Assembly: GCA_966250325.1 (NCBI GenBank)
Contig: CBINGY010000009.1
Coordinates: 1-64,000 of the forward strand
Origin: Jiulongibacter sp966250325
GTDB taxonomy: Bacteria > Bacteroidota > Bacteroidia > Cytophagales > Spirosomataceae
Length of the DNA stretch: 64,000 nucleotides
Direction: 5' to 3'
Translations under genes and position numbers: made by a program
Shown here: piece by piece, positions 33,985 through 42,220 of the stretch
How positions within the stretch are numbered: the stretch's first letter is position 1
Layout: every line of letters begins with the position of its first letter
Notes under the pieces: generated by a model
Database searches by the model: none
What the model saw: only the letters and a program-made list of their open reading frames with translations
What the model was told of the DNA's origin: nothing

Positions 33985-34614
33985 TTATTTCAAAAAGCCT
34001 TTGAGTGATTCTTTCAATGTCTTCTGAGATTTCGGCTCTTCCTTTTCGGTGAGTTCCCAGTTCATGGAGGCCGCAAGTTGCTGCATCATCAGGGTAATTT
34101 GTTTGAGGGCAATTCCCGAAAGGTCAGATTCCATGGCTTTGACCTTCATAAGGTCTCGGGCTTCATTAAGAATTCGGGTATAATCTTCCGTATTAAATTT
34201 ATGCAGAAGCCCCTGATTAATGTCATAGAACCGATACTCGGGATCAACAGAAAGTATCTCAGGCTCGGGAAAATGGTCAATATAAATCTTTCTGGAGGAG
34301 GGGTCACGGCTCCATTTCAGTTTCGAAAAATCATACCCCACCGCTACTTTGGCCTTGGCCACAATAAGAACCTTTTTATTTGCTTCAAAAACTCCCCAAA
34401 AAAGTTTTCGTGAATTGTGATCATAGATTTCGGAGAAATAGCCTTCGGCCAAAACCACCTTAAAAACCTTCTCAATACGTTCCAGTAATACAGTGGATTC
34501 AGATTTCAGGAGTTCTGCCTTTCTGCGTTTACCCACTCCATACCTCCACGCAAAAACCTGCCAGGTGGCAAGTCCTCCGATAGCCAGAGCCAAAATAAAC
34601 AAGATAGATTCCAT
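33985..34614 (-). CDS. DUF4230 domain protein, membrane-anchored
   Basis: A 209-residue protein with one N-terminal anchor (MESILFILALAIGGLATWQVFAW) and a soluble DUF4230 domain: VLAEGYFSEIYDHNSRK, KVLIVAKAKVAVGYDFSKL, and YIDHFPEPEILSVDPEYRFYD. Function unknown; the fold resembles SPFH-type domains in some descriptions, which I cannot confirm. The frame is open 12 codons upstream, but the anchor starts at ATG 34614. Divergent from miaA; their promoters share the 46 bp between the two genes. Confidence 0.83.
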   Translation of the reverse strand: MESILFILALAIGGLATWQVFAWRYGVGKRRKAELLKSESTVLLERIEKVFKVVLAEGYFSEIYDHNSRKLFWGVFEANKKVLIVAKAKVAVGYDFSKLKWSRDPSSRKIYIDHFPEPEILSVDPEYRFYDINQGLLHKFNTEDYTRILNEARDLMKVKAMESDLSGIALKQITLMMQQLAASMNWELTEKEEPKSQKTLKESLKGFLK

Positions 34615-34626
34615 AGAGCTATTTCC

Positions 34627-34634
34627 TAAATTTG
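34627..34634 (+). promoter_or_regulatory. -7 box of miaA
   Basis: TAAATTTG, exact TAnnTTTG match, 26 bases before the TTG start 34661. It decides the start, since all longer reading frames begin upstream of the box. Confidence 0.45.
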
Positions 34635-34660
34635 TGAGCAAATTAACCAATTCCAGTCAT

Positions 34661-35575
34661 TTGACACCAAAGAAGCTCATTCTGGTAGCCGGCCCCACGG
34701 CCGTAGGGAAGACCGCTTTCTGCATACAACTGGCCTCATGTATGCAGGCAGAAATCTTCAGCTGTGATTCCAGACAGTTCTATCGTGAACTTTCAATTGG
34801 AACCGCAAAACCAACTCCGGAAGAACTTTCACTCGTAAAGCATCACTTTATTAATTCTCTTTCCATAGGAGAAGATTACTCCGCAGGAGACTATGAAAGA
34901 GAAATTACAGAGGCTTTGGAAATCTACTTTCAAACCCATGACACTGCGATACTCACAGGAGGCTCCGGTTTATTTATGAAGGCTGTAACTCATGGTTTAG
35001 ACGATATGCCAGGTGTACCGCAGGAGTTGAGAGATCAACTGATGAAAGAAGTGGAAACTATCGGACTCCATAATCTTACCGAACAACTTCGCCAACTAGA
35101 CCCCGAATATGCGTCAAAAGCAGACCTGAATAATACACAGCGGGTGGTAAGAGCCCTTGAAGTATGTCTTCACACCGGTAAACCCTTTTCATTGTGGCAT
35201 AATAAACCATCGAAGAAACCGGCTTACGAATTGATCAAAATAGGTTTGGATCTACCGCGTGAGATACTTTATGACCGAATAAACCAGCGTGTCGATGAAA
35301 TGGTACAGAGTGGTCTGATTGATGAGGTAAAAAATCTTGTGCCGTACAGAAACAAAAATGCCTTAAAAACGGTGGGATACAAAGAAGTATTCGATTACCT
35401 GGACGGACAGGTAGACCTAACAGAAATGACGGAACTTATTAAAAGAAATACCCGAAGGTATGCCAAGCGGCAGCTGACCTGGTTTCGTAATCAGGATGAT
35501 TTTACCTGGTTCTCCCCCAACGATCTGGAACTGTCCATTCAATACATAGAAAAAATCTCACCTTCTGCTCACTGA
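34661..35575 (+). CDS. miaA: tRNA dimethylallyltransferase MiaA
   Basis: Transfers the dimethylallyl group to A37 of tRNAs that read UNN codons. It has 304 residues, the normal length. The P-loop GPTAVGKT is at residues 11-18, followed by SCDSRQFYRELSIGTAKP, LTGGSGLFMKAVTHGLDDMP, the RVVRALEV block, and the C-terminal KRNTRRYAKRQLTWFRNQ. The family N terminus TPKKLILVAGPT points to initiation at TTG 34661, a non-ATG start; a longer frame exists from 34493 but lies inside the divergent DUF4230 gene and upstream of the -7 box. The 3' end overlaps the convergent AraC gene by 18 bp. Confidence 0.95.
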   Translation: MTPKKLILVAGPTAVGKTAFCIQLASCMQAEIFSCDSRQFYRELSIGTAKPTPEELSLVKHHFINSLSIGEDYSAGDYEREITEALEIYFQTHDTAILTGGSGLFMKAVTHGLDDMPGVPQELRDQLMKEVETIGLHNLTEQLRQLDPEYASKADLNNTQRVVRALEVCLHTGKPFSLWHNKPSKKPAYELIKIGLDLPREILYDRINQRVDEMVQSGLIDEVKNLVPYRNKNALKTVGYKEVFDYLDGQVDLTEMTELIKRNTRRYAKRQLTWFRNQDDFTWFSPNDLELSIQYIEKISPSAH

Positions 35576-36598
35576 ATTCTCTCTGAAAGAAGTGGGCGAA
35601 ACTCCGGTAAGGTTTTTAAACCAGCGGGTGAAATAGCTATTATTGCCTATGGCTAGGTTATTGCCAATCTGGCCAACATTCTGAGCAGAATCGACCAGAA
35701 ATTCCTTTGCTTTTTCAAGTTTCAGTCGGGTATGATACCCCGCAATACTCTCTCCAAACACCTTTCTGAAAAGCAGACACATTTTTGTTTTACTGAGCCC
35801 TGTTCTTCTCGCCAGATCATCCAGTGAAGGCAGAGACTCTGTAGTAATGGTTTTGAGATAAACAGCCAGACCTTCCACTTTTCTGATATCCTGATCATTA
35901 AACTCTCTGCACTTAGAGGAAGAATCCAATCGAAGAAACTGAATGAGAGAAAAATAGTCACCGAGCATTTGATAAAGCTGACCCAGAATAATCAGTCTTT
36001 CGGTAGAGCGGGTTTCGTTAAATCGTTTCAGAAGATAAAACAATTCATTAAAATCAATGCGATGCGTATCAGAGAATACCATCGGGCTTTCGCTTTCAGA
36101 AAGAAAAGGCGTATTCGTTTGGGGTACAATGTTTTCTGGCAGTACCTCTTCCAACCATTTCTTTCTTATAAATAGTAGATTACATTTAAATTTCTGATTA
36201 TCAATAAAATGAATCTCAGGGAGGTGCTCAAATGAATTAAGTAAAGACAAGAAGACCTCCGCGGATTCTCCTTGTTTGTGAACAAGACGTTTAGCTGCAA
36301 AGGAAACGGAAGGACTGTTAAATTTGATGGCACGAGAAGAGCCGTGGAAGAAAACCAGAATCTGGTAATCTTCTGTAAGCAACTTAGACTCAAAATTAAA
36401 TCTTATCTCCTCCCTCAGTTTCATCCTGAACTCGAAATGCTTGAGATCCAAACCGACTTTGTTAAAAGAAACTGAACCTGTACCTACGGCTTCCGGAAGA
36501 TAAAAGAATGACTGGTCATCCTTTTTTTCGCCAAAATATTCCAGCAACTCTAACCAGAGAGCTGAGGGTTTATTGGACCGGAAATTAATGGTTCTCAT
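35558..36598 (-). CDS. AraC-family transcriptional regulator
   Basis: A 346-residue regulator. The last 100 residues form the double helix-turn-helix: LARRTGLSKTKMCLLFRKVFGESIAGYHTRLKLEKAKEFL and NSYFTRWFKNLTGVSPTSFREN, canonical for AraC. The first 230 residues are a sensor-like region I cannot assign (includes FYLPEAVGTGSVSFNKVGLD). Divergent from the secreted TSP3/DUF11 protein gene, with a 280-bp shared region that contains a 21-bp-period direct repeat. It may control that gene, itself, or both. Confidence 0.9.
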   Translation of the reverse strand: MRTINFRSNKPSALWLELLEYFGEKKDDQSFFYLPEAVGTGSVSFNKVGLDLKHFEFRMKLREEIRFNFESKLLTEDYQILVFFHGSSRAIKFNSPSVSFAAKRLVHKQGESAEVFLSLLNSFEHLPEIHFIDNQKFKCNLLFIRKKWLEEVLPENIVPQTNTPFLSESESPMVFSDTHRIDFNELFYLLKRFNETRSTERLIILGQLYQMLGDYFSLIQFLRLDSSSKCREFNDQDIRKVEGLAVYLKTITTESLPSLDDLARRTGLSKTKMCLLFRKVFGESIAGYHTRLKLEKAKEFLVDSAQNVGQIGNNLAIGNNSYFTRWFKNLTGVSPTSFRENSVSRR

Positions 36599-36774
36599 AA
36601 GTTGTACTCTTGCGTGGGAAAAACCCTACCATCCGTAAGTTGGCCTGTGCAAGTTGGTTCAAATCACAGGGCCCTACACAATCACTAATATACGATTTTT
36701 TTGCTTTGCAAAACTATAAAGTACCGACATATGTAGATTTTTTCGGCAACAAATTATGAGCACCGTCATATTTT

Positions 36775-36808
36775 CCAGATCGTTCAGATTTATATCCAGA
36801 TCGTTCAG
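36775..36808 (+). promoter_or_regulatory. Perfect 13-bp direct repeat with 21-bp period (candidate operator)
   Basis: CCAGATCGTTCAG occurs at 36775-36787 and 36796-36808, two helical turns apart, 71 bases before ATG 36879. AraC-family proteins bind 21-bp-spaced direct repeats. The inner ATCGTTCAG also fits the LytTR consensus at eight of nine positions, with the required 12-bp spacer. The rest of the 36599-36878 gap shows no gene. Confidence 0.55.
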
Positions 36809-36878
36809 GAATTCGGACGGCTTTTCAATAAAGGTATTGGCTTTGAGGAGGTGTATTTGACAACAAACAAACACTGGC

Positions 36879-39605
36879 ATGCTAAAAGCTTTCTTCAAAT
36901 CGACCCTAATCTTAACAACACTTTTCATCTCCATTCGCGGAAATGGTCAGACTCTGGAAAACAATGCCATATGCCATGATCCAATTGTAGGGGCAGGCAC
37001 TTACATTAATGAGGCACGCACGGCGGGTATTAATCTGCTCGGTGGAGTGGCTTCAGAACAATATGCAATTGACGGAGACCTCTCTACCTATGCCGATATG
37101 CAGCTCGGAGTATCTTTGATTGGTGGAGGTTCTGCATTGTCTATCGCAGATTCTGTAAATTATTATCCCTCAGGGAACGAAGTAGGTTTCGTAATAGAAC
37201 CCATAGGAGGCATTCTGAATGCAGATGTACTCGCAGAAATTACCATTAATTTATACCGGAATGATGTTCTTGTGCAGACTGCCACCACAGGAAGTGGTCT
37301 CACATCAGTTGGGATTCTGAATGGTAATGAAGGACTTCAACGAATAGGACTGACTTCTACCTCAGATTTTGATGAAGTACAGATCATTGTGAGTAGCACA
37401 TTATCTCTGCTATCTGGCTTTAGGGTGTATTATGCCTATGAAGAACCGGTCGGTTGCTCAAATTCCTGCGAAGAGCCCTTATTTGGTTCAGATGGTGCCA
37501 GCATTGTGGGATCCAGAACGGGCATCTCAGGGGTTTGTATTGGCTGTTCTGTAACGGGAACTGCCAATCTTTTGGATGCAGATACCACCAATTTTGCTAC
37601 AATTACACAAACAATAGGTCTGCTTTCATCAGGTTCAGTTTCTGTGAATGCCGGAAGTACCAAACCTGCGGGTACAGAAGCCGGGTTCGTGCTTTCTCCG
37701 GGAAGCGGATTACTCGATCTTTCAGCTCTTTCCAATGTGCGTATCACCACTTACCTTGCCGGAGCCCTTCAGGAGACTATTCTGGCAAACAATACGCTCG
37801 TGGGAGTCTCCCTTCTGGGTGCAGGAGGGGTTCAGCAAATAGCTTTCCAAACTTCTCTCGATTTTGATGAAGTACGTCTTACAGTTACCCCTGCCCTTAG
37901 TCTTCTTTCTGACATGCGGGTGTATTATGGGTTTACCCGCCTGGACTCCGATGGAGATGGAGTGTATGATTGTATGGATAAATGTGCCGGAGACGACCTC
38001 ATGGATAACGATGGGGACGGTGTTCCGGATGACTGCGATCCCGATGATGATAATGACCTTCTTTCTGATACGGATGAGACTACTCTTCATTCGACAGATC
38101 CGTTTGACGGAGATACCGATAATGACGGACTCAGCGATTACCAGGAGGTCAACGGTACGCTGCCACTTTCTACCCCAACTAATCCCTTACTGGCAGACAG
38201 CGATCTGGATGGCGTGCAGGATGGTACAGAGATCGGATTGACATTTGCCACAGCCTACACAGATACGGCCGTATTTATTCCGGATGCAGACCCTCTTACG
38301 ACAACAGACCCCCTGATATTTGATACAGATGGTGACGGGTATTCCGACGGGGCAGAAGATTCCAATAAAAACGGAGCGGTGAATGTTGGAGAAAGCGATC
38401 CGAATAATCCCTGTGATCCCGACCCTTGCCCGATTGATCTCGAAATTTTGAAAACGGTAAACAGCTCTCTGGCAGCGATAGGTGATGTATTAGTATATAC
38501 CATTAGTCTGAAAAATCAGAACGCAGGAATTGCCGCCACGGGCGTTCAGGTGCTTGACCAGCTTCCGGGTGGTGTTACTTACAATTCCCATACGGCACAT
38601 GCCGGTACTTCCTATGATCCTACAAGTGGTATCTGGGATATCGGAAATGTGATGAGTTCGGTAGATTCGGTAGGTCTCACTGTTACAGTTACCGTGGCAA
38701 GCTCAGGTGTTATAACCAATGCCGCTCAGGTAATTTCTTCAGATCAAACAGATGAAGATTCCACTCCCGGCAATTCCGTAATTACAGAGGATGATTATTC
38801 GAATACATGTACCAGTATTCCCTATACGCTTTGTATAGGAGATTCTGTACAAATACAGGTAGATGATAGTTTCAGCACCTATCAGTGGTTCCAGGATGGC
38901 AATCCGATATCCGGAGCAACCAGTTCAGACTTCTGGGTGACCGAAGCCGGAGAATATACGGTATCTATTGACGGAGGTTCGAGTTGCCTGAGCGGTTTGT
39001 GTTGTCCGTTCATCGTGGTATCAGGAGCGTATGCAGATGTGACCATCGCCGGAACAAGCCAGTTATGTTCCGGAAGCACGTTAAACCTTACGGCAAGTTC
39101 TTCAGAAACAATCACCGATTATTACTGGCGAGCTCCTAACGGTACCATAAGCACCTCGAATTCATTCAGTATTGCTTCGGCATCCACTTTAAATTCCGGG
39201 AATTATACCCTTGAAGTTACCTATGCTTCCGGGTGCATCGCCCGTGATACATTTGCTGTGGTGGTGAATCAAAGTATTCTGAGTTCCAACCTGAGCTCGG
39301 TCTGCAGTGATAACGGTACCAGTTCAGATGCCTCAGATGACACCTTCACAATCAGACTTAATCCTGCCGGAGGGTCAGGCACCACTTACAGTGTTACCGG
39401 AACAGGTGTTAACGAGACCGGTCTTACCTTTGGTGTTCAAAGTGCGGCCATTGGTCCATTCACCATCACAGACGGCTCATTCCTGTTGACAATTACAGAC
39501 GATACCAACGGCTGCTCATTACCCGTAACGGTAACTCCCCCTTCGGCCTGCTCAAGCTGCACCAAAGCCATATGCATTCCGATAGAACTGGTTAAAATAA
39601 ACTGA
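36879..39605 (+). CDS. Secreted surface protein with thrombospondin type 3 repeats, DUF11 and Ig-like domains
   Basis: A 908-residue exported protein (signal peptide MLKAFFKSTLILTTLFISIRGNGQ). Residues 25-350 hold two related beta domains, each with SSLSGFRVYY-like or LLSDMRVYYGF ends and DEVQIIV / DEVRLTV strands. Residues 355-516 contain calcium-binding TSP3-type repeats (DSDGDGVYDCMDKC, DNDGDGVPDDCDPDDD, DTDNDGLSDYQEV). A DUF11 domain follows at 518-637, then two Ig/PKD-like modules. It ends in a short Cys-containing tail (SCTKAICIPIELVKIN) and lacks an obvious CHU_C sorting domain, so the anchoring route is unclear. Probably an adhesin or surface-layer component, possibly regulated by the divergent AraC gene. 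Confidence 0.85.
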   Translation: MLKAFFKSTLILTTLFISIRGNGQTLENNAICHDPIVGAGTYINEARTAGINLLGGVASEQYAIDGDLSTYADMQLGVSLIGGGSALSIADSVNYYPSGNEVGFVIEPIGGILNADVLAEITINLYRNDVLVQTATTGSGLTSVGILNGNEGLQRIGLTSTSDFDEVQIIVSSTLSLLSGFRVYYAYEEPVGCSNSCEEPLFGSDGASIVGSRTGISGVCIGCSVTGTANLLDADTTNFATITQTIGLLSSGSVSVNAGSTKPAGTEAGFVLSPGSGLLDLSALSNVRITTYLAGALQETILANNTLVGVSLLGAGGVQQIAFQTSLDFDEVRLTVTPALSLLSDMRVYYGFTRLDSDGDGVYDCMDKCAGDDLMDNDGDGVPDDCDPDDDNDLLSDTDETTLHSTDPFDGDTDNDGLSDYQEVNGTLPLSTPTNPLLADSDLDGVQDGTEIGLTFATAYTDTAVFIPDADPLTTTDPLIFDTDGDGYSDGAEDSNKNGAVNVGESDPNNPCDPDPCPIDLEILKTVNSSLAAIGDVLVYTISLKNQNAGIAATGVQVLDQLPGGVTYNSHTAHAGTSYDPTSGIWDIGNVMSSVDSVGLTVTVTVASSGVITNAAQVISSDQTDEDSTPGNSVITEDDYSNTCTSIPYTLCIGDSVQIQVDDSFSTYQWFQDGNPISGATSSDFWVTEAGEYTVSIDGGSSCLSGLCCPFIVVSGAYADVTIAGTSQLCSGSTLNLTASSSETITDYYWRAPNGTISTSNSFSIASASTLNSGNYTLEVTYASGCIARDTFAVVVNQSILSSNLSSVCSDNGTSSDASDDTFTIRLNPAGGSGTTYSVTGTGVNETGLTFGVQSAAIGPFTITDGSFLLTITDDTNGCSLPVTVTPPSACSSCTKAICIPIELVKIN

Positions 39606-39685
39606 CATGACCGAAGCTAAAAAGTTGTTAAAGGATAAATTTCGATTTTTTTCGCCACAAACGAACTTTGACGCTGTCATGAATG

Positions 39686-39715
39686 TTTGCCACTGTATGT
39701 ATCAACATACATTTA
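39686..39715 (+). promoter_or_regulatory. Promoter of the YceI-family gene
   Basis: TTTG at 39686-39689, an 18-base spacer and TACATTTA at 39708-39715, close to TTTG-N19-TAnnTTTG, 17 bases before ATG 39733. Confidence 0.5.
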
Positions 39716-39732
39716 AACTTACATTATTTATT

Positions 39733-40356
39733 ATGAAACAATTATCTCTTTTCGCATTGCTTCTCATCGGAGCTTTTCAATTTACCTCATGCAATAGCAG
39801 TGAATCATCTGAATCTGCAGAAACTGAAACTGCAGAAGGAACGCTTCCTGATGGCAAACTAGCCATAGATACTGCCGCAAGTACCGTTACCTGGAAAGGT
39901 GTAATGCTTGGTGTTAAAGAACACTTTGGTAAAGTGGCACTTTCTGAGGCAGAAGTTGATGTGACAGATGGTAAAATTTCCGGAGGTCATTTCACCGTTA
40001 ATCTTTCGGCGATCACTCCGGAGGATACCGTTTACAATGAAGAGCAGACAAAAGATAAGCTGATTGGACACCTTCAGTCGCCAGATTTCTTCAATGTAGC
40101 TGAGCATCCGACTGCTACTTTTGATATCACGGGATCTGGTGAAGGTACGGTAACAGGAAACCTTACCATTCGTGGAATTACCCGAGAAGAAACTGTGAAG
40201 AACGTGGAAATTCATACAGTAGGTGGTGTGACCAATATCAAGGGTGATCTTACTTTCAACCGTAAAAATTACGAAGTAAGCTTTGACGTTCCTGTGAAAG
40301 ACATGGTAATTTCTGATGACGTGGAATTACAAATCTCTCTTGTAGCAGCTCAGTAA
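39733..40356 (+). CDS. YceI-family lipid-binding lipoprotein
   Basis: A 207-residue lipoprotein: MKQLSLFALLLIGAFQFTSC with lipobox, then an acidic Ser/Glu linker (NSSESSESAETETAEG). The YceI beta-barrel begins KLAIDTAASTVTWKGVMLGVKEHFGKV and includes the conserved HLQSPDFFNVAEHPTATFDI and GDLTFNRKNYEVSFDVPVKDM. YceI proteins bind polyisoprenoid or other apolar ligands in the periplasm. The frame is open 42 codons upstream to ATG 39607, but the lipobox and promoter place the start at 39733. Confidence 0.92.
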   Translation: MKQLSLFALLLIGAFQFTSCNSSESSESAETETAEGTLPDGKLAIDTAASTVTWKGVMLGVKEHFGKVALSEAEVDVTDGKISGGHFTVNLSAITPEDTVYNEEQTKDKLIGHLQSPDFFNVAEHPTATFDITGSGEGTVTGNLTIRGITREETVKNVEIHTVGGVTNIKGDLTFNRKNYEVSFDVPVKDMVISDDVELQISLVAAQ

Positions 40357-40378
40357 GATTTTATAAAATTGACAAGAA

Positions 40379-40408
40379 GGCCGTTCCGGAAACCCGGAGC
40401 GGCTTTTT
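40379..40408 (+). terminator. Intrinsic terminator after the YceI gene
   Basis: GCCGTTCCGG / CCGGAGCGGC with one T-G wobble, loop of four to five bases, then five T residues. Confidence 0.82.
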
Positions 40409-40435
40409 ATTTATGGCGGAATCACTGTAATTTTG
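40406..40435 (+). promoter_or_regulatory. Promoter of cmk
   Basis: TAATTTTG (40428-40435) is an exact -7 box, with TTT 19 bases upstream at 40406-40408, 16 bases before ATG 40452. Confidence 0.5.
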
Positions 40436-40451
40436 GGCCAAACCCCTTTTC

Positions 40452-41144
40452 ATGAATAAAATTATCATAGCCATTGACGGCTTTTCAAGTTGCGGTAAAT
40501 CCACCACAGCCAAAGGTGCCGCTGCCAGACTTGGTTATGCGTATATTGACACGGGAGCGATGTATCGGGCAGTAACTCTGTTCTTTCATGAAAAACATAT
40601 TTCTCTGACGAACGAAAAACAGATCACAGATGCGTTAAAGGAGATCCACATAGAATTTAGACGGAGTCCTCAGGGAAGAAACGAAACCTATCTGAACGGT
40701 GTCTGTGTAGAAGATGAAATACGTAAACTGTATATTGCCAACAAGGTAAGTGAGGTAAGTGCAATCGCTGAAGTTCGACATGCCATGGTGGCACAGCAGC
40801 GAAAAATGGGGCACAAAAAAGGGGTGGTTATGGACGGCCGCGATATTGGATCTGTCGTATTTCCGGAGGCTGAGCTTAAGGTTTTTATGACCGCCGATCC
40901 GCTAATAAGAGCTCAGCGGAGGCAGATTGAACTGATGGAAAAAGGGGAGCTGATGTCTTTTGAAGACATTCTTGAGAATATCCGCAAAAGAGATCATATT
41001 GATACCAACCGCAAGGAAAGCCCTCTCATTCAGGTTCCTGATGCACAGGTTATTGACACCTCAAAAATGACCCTGGATGATCAGATAGAAATGGTCTGTA
41101 TCATGGCCGAAGAAGTGATCACACGTCACAGTTCCGTTTCATGA
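40452..41144 (+). CDS. cmk: Cytidylate kinase
   Basis: Phosphorylates CMP and dCMP to the diphosphates. It has 230 residues, the usual size. The P-loop is GFSSCGKS at 10-17, and the CMP-binding region has YIDTGAMYRAVTLF and VVMDGRDIGSVVFPEAELKVFMTA, both highly conserved. LID-type RKRDHIDTNRKESPL follows. It overlaps the next gene by four bases (ATGA), so the two are co-translated. Confidence 0.96.
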   Translation: MNKIIIAIDGFSSCGKSTTAKGAAARLGYAYIDTGAMYRAVTLFFHEKHISLTNEKQITDALKEIHIEFRRSPQGRNETYLNGVCVEDEIRKLYIANKVSEVSAIAEVRHAMVAQQRKMGHKKGVVMDGRDIGSVVFPEAELKVFMTADPLIRAQRRQIELMEKGELMSFEDILENIRKRDHIDTNRKESPLIQVPDAQVIDTSKMTLDDQIEMVCIMAEEVITRHSSVS

Positions 41145-42196
41145 ATATTGATGTTCTCATCATTGGGCAGGGTCTTGCTGGAACACTTCTGGCAGATCAG
41201 CTTGAACAAAATAAATCCTCTGTACTTCTGATTCAAGACCCCGAACTCAGCAGTTCATCCAGAGTAGCGGGTGGTATGATTAATCCGGTTACAGGAAAAC
41301 ATCTGGCAAAAACCTGGAAGGCGGATGAGATATTTCCTTTTCTGAAAAGCTATTACAGACAGAAAGAAGAAGAATTAAAAACCCGGTTCTTCTATGAAAT
41401 ACCTCTGTACAGACCCTTTAAAAATGAGCAGCAAAAACATCAGTTTACCCTGGCCATAAAGAAACACGGGCTGGAGGAATGGTGCTCATCACTTGACACA
41501 CCCAAATATCCGAATGATCTGATCATGAACCATCTGGGAGGCATAGAAACCTTCCAAACGGGCCGCCTTGATGTAGCAGCTTTTTTAAACAGAATGGCAG
41601 AAAAATGGGAGGAAGAGGGAAAAATCTCGTATGAAAACTTCGATTACTCCAGACTGATCATCGGAGAAAAAGCTCTGTATTATCGGGATATAAAGGCGAG
41701 ATACGTGGTCTTTGCAGAAGGTTTTCACCAGAAGGATAATCCTTACTTCAATTGGCTACCTCTTAATCCTGTGAAAGGAGAAACGCTTGACATTCGTATT
41801 CCAGAGGTTCAATTATCTGAGATTATTAATCAGGGTATCTGGATTATGCCTGTGGGCAATGATACCTACAAACTGGGTGCCACCTACTCCTGGCACGAAC
41901 TTAACAATCAGACTACTGAAGAAGCTCGGGAGTACCTGCTTCAAAAAGCAAAATTACTGATTTCCAAAGAGATAGAAGTAATTGATCAATCTGCCGGCGT
42001 ACGGCCTGCGAGCAATGACCGCAGACCTATTCTTGGGCCTCATCCTGAGCACCGAAATCTTTTTCTATTCAACGGCCTGGGAACAAAAGGGGTTTCTTTA
42101 GGGCCCTATTTTGCCCGGGAACTTAGCGAACATATCCTTTCAGGAAAAGAATTGAACCCTGAAACAACCATCACACGCTTTTATCCGTTATATTAG
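41141..42196 (+). CDS. FAD-dependent oxidoreductase (DAO family)
   Basis: A 351-residue flavoprotein. The Rossmann dinucleotide motif is DVLIIGQGLAGTLLADQL at the N terminus. The DAO-family signatures are RVAGGMINPVTGKH, ARYVVFAEGFHQ, and the C-terminal GVRPASNDRRPILGPHPEHRNLFLFNGLGTKGVSLGP, which contacts FAD. It resembles glycine/D-amino-acid oxidase relatives, including the FAD part of MnmC, but the substrate is not evident. Co-translated with cmk through a 4-bp overlap, a pairing I infer to be shared by relatives. Confidence 0.85.
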   Translation: MNIDVLIIGQGLAGTLLADQLEQNKSSVLLIQDPELSSSSRVAGGMINPVTGKHLAKTWKADEIFPFLKSYYRQKEEELKTRFFYEIPLYRPFKNEQQKHQFTLAIKKHGLEEWCSSLDTPKYPNDLIMNHLGGIETFQTGRLDVAAFLNRMAEKWEEEGKISYENFDYSRLIIGEKALYYRDIKARYVVFAEGFHQKDNPYFNWLPLNPVKGETLDIRIPEVQLSEIINQGIWIMPVGNDTYKLGATYSWHELNNQTTEEAREYLLQKAKLLISKEIEVIDQSAGVRPASNDRRPILGPHPEHRNLFLFNGLGTKGVSLGPYFARELSEHILSGKELNPETTITRFYPLY

Positions 42197-42220
42197 AAAT
42201 TCATATTCCGTGGTGCTCTT

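Noticed and set aside
39607..39732. Start of the YceI gene at ATG 39607
   Set aside because: It would place the lipobox at residue 62, and the promoter at 39686-39715 lies downstream of that ATG.
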